Assembly: GCA_037576195.1 (NCBI GenBank)
Contig: CM075102.1
Coordinates: 46,248,745-46,312,744, forward strand
Source of the DNA: Phytoseiulus persimilis
Lineage: Eukaryota > Arthropoda > Arachnida > Mesostigmata > Phytoseiidae
Reading direction: 5' to 3'
Length of the DNA stretch: 64,000 bases
The notes beneath the pieces are model-generated. The model saw only the letters and a list, made by a program, of their open reading frames with translations. It was not told the origin of the DNA and searched no databases. A program made the position numbers and the translations under genes. This document shows, one piece after another, positions 63,001-64,000 of the stretch (positions within the stretch are counted from its first letter, which is position 1; every line of letters begins with the position of its first letter).

Positions 63001-64000
63001 GTGAACCTGGATCAAGATACGCGAATCGCAGCCATACACTGCTGTGCAAGAAACGGTGGGCGAGCGCAATAACAAAACCAGGTGCTATGTTCTCGGCGAG
63101 CGGGCGTTTCGTATTTTTTATGCTGCCCAGTTGGCGCCGCTCCCATACTATTCCGACCCTCGGGCGTTACCTTCCCGAGGGGAACTAAACCAGGCACCGG
63201 CATATCTGGAATCCTCTTCCCTTGCGACCTGGTTCCTGTTCGGCCGGACAGGGGAGGCACCCAACGTCATTGTGGGCTCTGCGATTCACAGCACAAATAG
63301 CCTCTCGTGCTCGCCGTACATAAGCTTTTTGCAATATTCGAATGTTTGGCCCTTATCGCTCAGCAACATTTCTCCCGGCTACTCCGGATGGCTTAGCGCC
63401 CGCGAGTTGTATCCACGGAAGTGCTTTTAATAATGCACCTCGAGTACAGAGCGCATCGACTGGCATCGATCAGTCTGCCGCCGGTGAGCGACACCGCCAC
63501 AAGCTCTCCTAGTGGCGAAGGGTGCCGGAATGATTTGTTATCATCCCGAAACAGAATTGATGAACTGGCTGTCAGACTCGGCTATTTGTTGAGATCCCCA
63601 GCCGGAAAGGGGGAAGGGCGCTGGCACGGCTGCGCCCTCAGTAGGCATTGGGGTTACGAATGAGAACTTAGCTCATTCCACTGGGCTTCTCTTCGAGGTT
63701 TCAGAGTTGATCGGGATTTGCTTGGAAATACCGTAAACGAAAAAGATAATGACAATGACGATGTTATTAGATCGTGCTTGATGTCATTCTGTTGACCATG
63801 CCCCTAGATGGTCCATTCATTGCCAGCTCAATCTATGGAGGTCGAACGCAGTGGTTCAGAAGACTCAATCAGCTACACACAATCGATCCATGGCCCGATC
63901 AGAGAGCCTGTGTCCAGTTTCTATCGGGGGAAAGAAAATTCTCACAGGGAACAATCTTCATTTGCAGGAGTTGCAACGAGAAATCGATACTCAACGAGAC
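4151..64000 (+). CDS. Dys: Dystrophin gene, 3' end beyond the window
   Basis: Orthologue of dystrophin/utrophin, the scaffold linking cortical actin to the membrane dystroglycan complex. The window covers alternative N-termini, two calponin-homology (CH) domains and the rod up to about the region of human repeat 22. WW, EF-hand, ZZ and coiled-coil parts must lie downstream. Coding exons after the N-termini run 10913-11007, 11124-11381, 11743-11961, 12071-12199, then 23 complete rod exons from 13928 to 39843, then 63968 onward. All rod exons join in phase and sum to 7,380 bases, or 2,460 codons. That is close to the human interval from repeat 1 to about residue 2,800, so this is a full-length rod. 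Transcription start sites and UTRs are not determined. Confidence 0.95.
7073..8077 (+). CDS. CDK20: Cyclin-dependent kinase 20 (CCRK), single exon
   Basis: Complete 334-residue protein kinase of the CDK20/CCRK type, which in animals controls cell-cycle entry and cilium function with ciliary kinases. Landmarks in order: glycine loop [13 protein letters not shown] lysine, FPHG and an [12 protein letters not shown] helix, HRDIKPAN catalytic loop, ADFG, then [10 protein letters not shown] and [26 protein letters not shown] is near identical to CDK20. In the activation segment the phosphorylated threonine of CDKs (YTHQV) is glutamate here (YEHQV, codon 7547-7549, residue 159). DFGLAR has become DFGQAC. 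The frame is open back to 6791 without an ATG, so ATG 7073 is the start. The gene has no introns and lies on the same strand inside a dystrophin intron. Confidence 0.93.
   Translation: MFAYDVGGIVGEGAHGVVVRATNNSTGETVALKKIILKRRPSEPFPIDAFREVKSLQYLSHENIIRLIEVFPHGPSVVLAMEYVPHNLSALVYHSEKKLPISHIKTYLIQLLKGLGYCHISGLMHRDIKPANLLIDMEGTLKIADFGQACLIVKNRRYEHQVATRWYRAPELLYGAQEYDESVDLWAVGCVFAEMLNCFPLFRSENDIEQLGVVLNALGTPTERNWPGHKKLPDYNKIHFPANEGLPWEQLLPDVLPEARDLAASWLKYDSSERLRCHKALEHDLFLSEPLPVSKKDVLKPLAILDWQPLSILPDEEKIDKIIQIMEADSERFG
8134..8139 (+). terminator. CDK20 polyadenylation signal
   Basis: Canonical AATAAA 57 bases after the CDK20 stop codon. A signal inside the dystrophin intron implies that the nested kinase makes its own short transcript. 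Confidence 0.6.
8868..9008 (+). CDS. Putative 46-residue membrane micropeptide
   Basis: ATG to TAA, 46 residues, not recognised. Residues 1-11 are polar ([11 protein letters not shown]). Residues 12-40 form one long hydrophobic stretch including [20 protein letters not shown], enough for a single membrane-spanning helix. The tail is short and polar (PSSVSG). The ATG has G at -3 and follows CCGCAG, a possible acceptor. It lies 0.8 kb past CDK20 and 0.2 kb before the 186-residue dystrophin first exon, so it could be an independent small gene or an upstream ORF in that transcript's leader. Composition is far from random, but there is no homologue I can name and chance cannot be excluded. Confidence 0.4.
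   Translation: MSSAEPGSGVRLCSQILFGFTAAALVLLAVSALYAAVFGFPSSVSG
9232..9790 (+). CDS. Dys: Dystrophin alternative first exon, 186-residue N-terminus
   Basis: ATG 9232 sits in a strong context (AACATGG). The frame runs 186 codons to the donor CTTG|GTACGT, leaving one G. Joined to the exon at 10913 this rebuilds GAT (Asp) and reads [12 protein letters not shown] into CH1. The segment starts acidic ([10 protein letters not shown]), has a predicted helix ([10 protein letters not shown]), contains RGVKF at residues 116-120 (RVxF-type), and ends basic. No known domain is recognised. The same exon phase and rebuilt codon are used by the two other 5' units, which supports an isoform-specific first exon. 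The donor is weaker than the consensus. Confidence 0.7.
10159..10256. promoter_or_regulatory. GATA / AP-1 motif cluster before the short first exon
   Basis: Within 100 bases just upstream of the ATG at 10259 are GGATAAG (10159), TTATC (10167), a perfect TGACTCA AP-1 site (10174-10180), AGATAAG overlapping it (10180), TTATC (10214) and GATAAA (10251). The core TTATCTGTGACTCAGATAA is nearly palindromic. Five GATA cores flanking an AP-1 site suggest a proximal promoter or enhancer for the shortest isoform. This is motif evidence only. Confidence 0.45.
10259..10277 (+). CDS. Dys: Dystrophin short first exon, 6-residue N-terminus
   Basis: ATG in an excellent context (AATCATGG) encodes MDPTVQ, then CAAG|GTGAGC, a strong donor leaving one G. 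Spliced to 10913 it gives [15 protein letters not shown]. This mirrors vertebrate muscle dystrophin, where exon 1 encodes about ten residues and also ends in phase 1 before an AT-starting exon 2. It is probably the ancestral-type first exon, and far below any ORF length cut-off. Confidence 0.7.
10913..12199 (+). CDS. Dys: Dystrophin actin-binding domain (two CH domains), four exons
   Basis: Exons 10913-11007, 11124-11381, 11743-11961 and 12071-12199 encode about 234 residues. CH1 runs from [16 protein letters not shown] through [21 protein letters not shown] and [14 protein letters not shown], closely matching human dystrophin. CH2 runs from [13 protein letters not shown] through [22 protein letters not shown] and [18 protein letters not shown]. 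Together they bind F-actin side by side. The first exon starts AT-GAG, with the same position and phase as human exon 2. The other three junctions are phase 0. Donors are GTAAGC, GTGAGT, GTGAGT and GTAAGT. Confidence 0.95.
12200..13927 (+). other. Intron between CH2 and the rod; no hinge 1 exon found
   Basis: In vertebrates about 75 residues of hinge 1 separate CH2 from repeat 1. Here both flanking exons are phase 0 and can join directly (LHSLGPAG to [13 protein letters not shown]). I found no convincing exon in this 1.7 kb. It contains a short CGTC run at 12355-12372 and GC-rich open frames with no dystrophin similarity. An unrecognised, poorly conserved hinge exon remains possible. Confidence 0.5.
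13928..15359 (+). CDS. Dys: Dystrophin rod, repeats 1-3, exons 1-4
   Basis: Exons 13928-14086, 14220-14684, 14794-15074 and 15206-15359. The first opens with [17 protein letters not shown], matching human repeat 1 (RYQTALEEVLSWLLSAE). Then [13 protein letters not shown] and [14 protein letters not shown] match human repeats 1 and 2. Amphipathic heptads continue through [10 protein letters not shown] to [13 protein letters not shown]. The end of the second exon is the one uncertain boundary: the only in-phase donor is GTGCCG after AAA at 14684, paired with the acceptor before 14794. This gives ERFAKLVEK, fitting the repeat pattern RWxxL. Confidence 0.88.
15504..17169 (+). CDS. Dys: Dystrophin rod, exons 5-7
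   Basis: Exons 15504-15804, 15895-16166 and 16243-17169 (phase 1 then phase 0 junctions). The long third exon holds several consecutive triple-helical repeats with the conserved Trp positions: [37 protein letters not shown] and [10 protein letters not shown]. There is no break in heptad pattern or frame. The lysine-rich [14 protein letters not shown] at the start of the first exon is a basic patch of the kind linked to actin or lipid contact in dystrophin rods; that role is inferred. Confidence 0.9.
17290..18830 (+). CDS. Dys: Dystrophin rod, exons 8-10
   Basis: Exons 17290-17569 (ends phase 1), 17753-17856 (phase 0) and 17958-18830. Rod helices include [40 protein letters not shown] and [19 protein letters not shown]. 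The 104-base middle exon is supported by exact phase complementarity at both sides and acceptors CCCTTAG and CCTTCAG. Within 17958-18830 the Lys/Glu-rich coiled-coil segment before [12 protein letters not shown] is typical of mid-rod repeats. Confidence 0.9.
18928..20085 (+). CDS. Dys: Dystrophin rod, exons 11-13
   Basis: Exons 18928-19089, 19204-19650 and 19810-20085, all phase 0. The frame is open across both introns, but each intron has clear signals (donors GTTAGT and GTGAGA, acceptors CATTCAG and GTTGCAG). Removing them restores continuous spectrin heptads ([48 protein letters not shown]). Retaining them would insert Arg/Phe-rich sequence without repeat character. Confidence 0.88.
20177..21550 (+). 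CDS. Dys: Dystrophin rod, exons 14-16, with a Ser-rich spacer
   Basis: Exons 20177-20893, 21017-21322 and 21402-21550 (last ends phase 2). The first carries a Ser-rich interruption ([26 protein letters not shown]) between two repeats, at a place where vertebrate dystrophins have a flexible mid-rod hinge; equivalence is inferred. Repeats resume with [28 protein letters not shown] and [12 protein letters not shown]. The 123-base intron 20894-21016 is also open in frame, so retention would add 41 residues. Confidence 0.87.
21968..23023 (+). CDS. Dys: Dystrophin rod, exons 17-19, with a Ser/Pro/Gly-rich linker
   Basis: Exons 21968-22376, 22480-22615 and 22860-23023. The first begins with G completing an AGG codon from the previous exon ([12 protein letters not shown]), then carries about 70 Ser/Thr/Pro/Gly-rich residues ([26 protein letters not shown]), a hinge-like linker. 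The middle exon ([19 protein letters not shown]) has four cysteines and a hydrophobic stretch [12 protein letters not shown], unusual for a rod. It is accepted because phases 0 and 1 fit exactly on both sides. The last exon ([18 protein letters not shown]) returns to a normal repeat. Confidence 0.83.
23769..23784. repeat. Poly-C run, 16 bases
   Basis: Uninterrupted run of 16 cytosines in the large intron. Its length could be a sequencing or assembly approximation. Confidence 0.9.
24235..24564 (+). CDS. Possible nested small secreted protein (109 residues)
   Basis: ATG to stop, 109 residues, not recognised. The first 23 residues ([20 protein letters not shown] and on to the first Cys) look like a signal peptide: basic start, hydrophobic core, small residues before a likely cleavage site. 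The rest has several cysteines (SCRPDE, NQHCDNE, SSCPHSD) and no domain I know. It lies inside the dystrophin intron on the same strand with no polyadenylation signal noted. Codon use is less biased than in dystrophin exons, so it may be chance. Confidence 0.22.
   Translation: MKTRVILDLAILACAASSVALASCRPDESFSTHWFPWLLQNQHCDNEFSDSSCPHSDMISWMVNTAIISSSGALRSTPIFNPIPLICQIFESIRQWQATGGVTGPSAIP
25546..26598 (-). CDS. Long minus-strand open frame in intron, 350 codons
   Basis: From the first ATG (26598) the minus frame is open for 350 codons, long for non-coding DNA at this base composition. The stretch around 25900-26150 ([26 protein letters not shown]) has dystrophin-like codon choice. From about 25895 down to 25560 a different minus frame looks better ([27 protein letters not shown], then a Gly/Ser run). 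This would need an intron or a frameshift between the two. No homologue is recognised. It may be a nested gene, a decayed gene, or chance. Confidence 0.2.
   Translation of the reverse strand: MIDGGGPQVRERSENCASGTEDVQVHGMSDHETLERFSTGSPQWSFAVRVNDGLNGAEPERNSSRPCVRRNTHNQYTSRDRDQIDQMQMSCKAGLPICKNIYYLSRATASRIARFPLRTSMPGKCARVAQSVSISADSELTALDDREKSPDPIQRSELPSVTNGSCSGTLPHDEHVLTAVCTMSTPADLLPISLRGTASGSRERIPVNESGTNAPNSAPLPESSERGRGEKRFLDAINMQIRIRSPSCLTERSPSEASPLWSKSSMLSPRNSSWLPRRTFFRRSRLVPSTAAVVAAAAVAGVATVAVRGSPTKSLSKLLARVSDGARSELRSILKRSPFSRVHRVCCPQA
30238..31252 (-). CDS. Possible two-exon nested gene fragment
   Basis: Minus-strand frame 31252-31018 (about 78 codons; [35 protein letters not shown]) ends at a strong donor, AAG|GTAAGG, in phase 0. 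A second frame 30348-30238 follows a pyrimidine-rich acceptor (CTCTTCGTAG) in phase 0 and reads [18 protein letters not shown] before a stop. Matching strand, phase and splice signals suggest a 3' end of a nested gene. No upstream exon or domain is recognised, and short frames like these can arise by chance. Confidence 0.2.
31513..31926 (+). CDS. Possible tautomerase-like ORF (137 residues)
   Basis: ATG-initiated frame starting [18 protein letters not shown], then [12 protein letters not shown]. The opening MP, the beta-strand/helix pattern and the 'TLG' turn resemble the N-terminus of the MIF/D-dopachrome tautomerase family, where Pro2 is catalytic. The middle and C-terminus do not align convincingly, and part is encoded by a CT microsatellite (31731-31748). 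It could be a diverged or decayed nested copy, or coincidence. Confidence 0.15.
   Translation: MPRFVLPAGVTDFNRELFGQLSALFKTTLGATLVGWPETILDGRANSSGIPSPAFLFPRVEQRPEQAAFFEIFLSLSLSGNLRSNRSEFPKKIGRSRSSRSMNDSARKTIERDLFPIVIRLLPVSPLLRENLLFTRD
32515..32544. repeat. (CA)n microsatellite
   Basis: About fifteen CA units with one CG interruption. It lies in the dystrophin intron and has no coding role. Confidence 0.9.
33586..34016. repeat. Degenerate GATGGATA-type repeat block
   Basis: Scattered imperfect copies of GATGGAT / ATCCATC-type words on both strands (for example GATGGATAGATGAATAA near 33818 and ATCTATCCATTCGTCT near 33983). The block is more AT-rich than its surroundings. It looks like a decayed tetranucleotide satellite. 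Similar ATTTATGCATGCAT words recur near 59090. Confidence 0.45.
34334..34347. repeat. Poly-G run, 14 bases
   Basis: Fourteen consecutive guanines about 540 bases before the next dystrophin exon. Confidence 0.9.
34892..39843 (+). CDS. Dys: Dystrophin rod, exons 20-23
   Basis: Exons 34892-35042 (ends phase 1), 37642-37856 (phase 0), 38808-39022 (phase 2) and 39660-39843 (phase 0). The reading is continuous: [59 protein letters not shown], then a Gly/Pro/His-rich insert ([16 protein letters not shown]) within a helix pair, and finally [20 protein letters not shown]. The last matches human repeat 22 (LDEFLAWLTEAE) and predicts that the next exon begins DLQGEIEAHTD-like, as found at 63968. The introns between these exons (35043-37641, 37857-38807, 39023-39659) hold nothing I can support except a GA run at 38400-38415. 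Confidence 0.92.
38197..38216. repeat. Poly-G run, 20 bases
   Basis: Twenty consecutive guanines in the intron between two rod exons. Runs of this length can form G-quadruplexes and are prone to sequencing error. Confidence 0.9.
47847..48422 (+). other. Open frame upstream of the internal first exon
   Basis: A 192-codon frame starting only at GTG, just before the internal dystrophin first exon. It has fairly protein-like sequence ([20 protein letters not shown]), a proline-rich stretch ([15 protein letters not shown]), then an Asp/Asn run encoded by the microsatellite at 48254-48311 and a stop at 48422. It could be an extra 5' exon spliced into 48622-50022 or simply leader sequence. No splice pair is compelling. 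Confidence 0.2.
48254..48311. repeat. (GAC)n / (AAC)n trinucleotide microsatellite
   Basis: Mixed GAC and AAC triplets over about 58 bases, about 310 bases before the ATG of the internal first exon. A run of this kind can vary in length between individuals. Confidence 0.9.
48622..50022 (+). CDS. Dys: Internal dystrophin first exon, 467-residue N-terminus
   Basis: ATG 48622 (G at -3) opens a 467-codon frame ending at a strong donor, AAA|GTAAGT, in phase 0. The next dystrophin exon, 63968, is also phase 0, giving [16 protein letters not shown]. It therefore looks like the unique N-terminus of a short isoform with its own promoter, as in vertebrate Dp116, whose first exon lies in the equivalent intron, and Drosophila short forms. 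Sequence is largely disordered: KSVQF at residues 20-24 (RVxF-type), Pro/Ser tracts ([20 protein letters not shown]), tyrosine motifs ([18 protein letters not shown]) and a short helix ending in [10 protein letters not shown]. The frame runs on past the donor to 50406 but loses protein character. Confidence 0.7.
50023..63967 (+). other. Large dystrophin intron, 3' part
   Basis: About 14 kb. I see only short frames on both strands. Several between 53900 and 62600 contain protein-like fragments but no catalytic motif, so decayed mobile-element remnants are possible but not demonstrated. The acceptor at the end (CATTTGCAG) is good. No tRNA, rRNA or other RNA gene was recognised. Confidence 0.5.
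63968..64000 (+). CDS. Dys: Dystrophin exon cut by the window end
   Basis: After the acceptor TTTGCAG the frame reads [11 protein letters not shown] to the last base. It matches the start of human dystrophin exon 56 (DLQGEIEAHTD) in sequence and phase. It continues the rod from 39843 and is also the predicted target of the internal first exon ending at 50022. Confidence 0.88.

Overview
The window is metazoan nuclear DNA: genes are split by GT-AG introns, coding exons favour G/C-ending codons, and several proteins are clearly animal. Overall base composition looks near 50% GC (estimated by eye). Protein divergence and mostly short introns suggest an arthropod, possibly a mite or other chelicerate; that placement is inference.

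Layout. (1) 452-2707, minus strand: a seven-exon ADP-dependent glucokinase gene (ADPGK). (2) 2708-4150: a 1.4 kb spacer between divergently transcribed genes, with a diverged 56-bp duplication. (3) 4151 to beyond 64000, plus strand: one giant gene, the dystrophin orthologue. I can chain its exons with matching splice phase from the actin-binding domain (10913-12199) through about 2,460 residues of spectrin-repeat rod (13928-39843) and into the exon cut by the window end (63968-64000). (4) Nested in its 5' intron on the same strand are a complete intronless CDK20 kinase (7073-8077) and a 46-residue single-pass membrane micro-ORF (8868-9008). (5) Two very large introns, 23024-34891 and 39844-63967, hold only weak candidate ORFs, microsatellites and homopolymer runs, apart from one well-supported internal first exon at 48622-50022.

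The most interesting pattern is how dystrophin N-termini are built. Three candidate first-exon units (591, 186 and 6 residues) end with the same base in the same phase, so each rebuilds the same Asp codon at the exon that begins the first calponin-homology domain. A fourth unit (467 residues) ends in phase 0 and fits the exon at 63968, the position of the vertebrate exon 56 boundary used by Dp116. All three long N-termini carry an RVxF-type PP1-docking motif. The nested CDK20 has glutamate in place of the activating T-loop threonine.

No rRNA, tRNA, CRISPR array or intact transposon was recognised. All splice calls are made by eye from consensus, phase and protein continuity, without transcripts.
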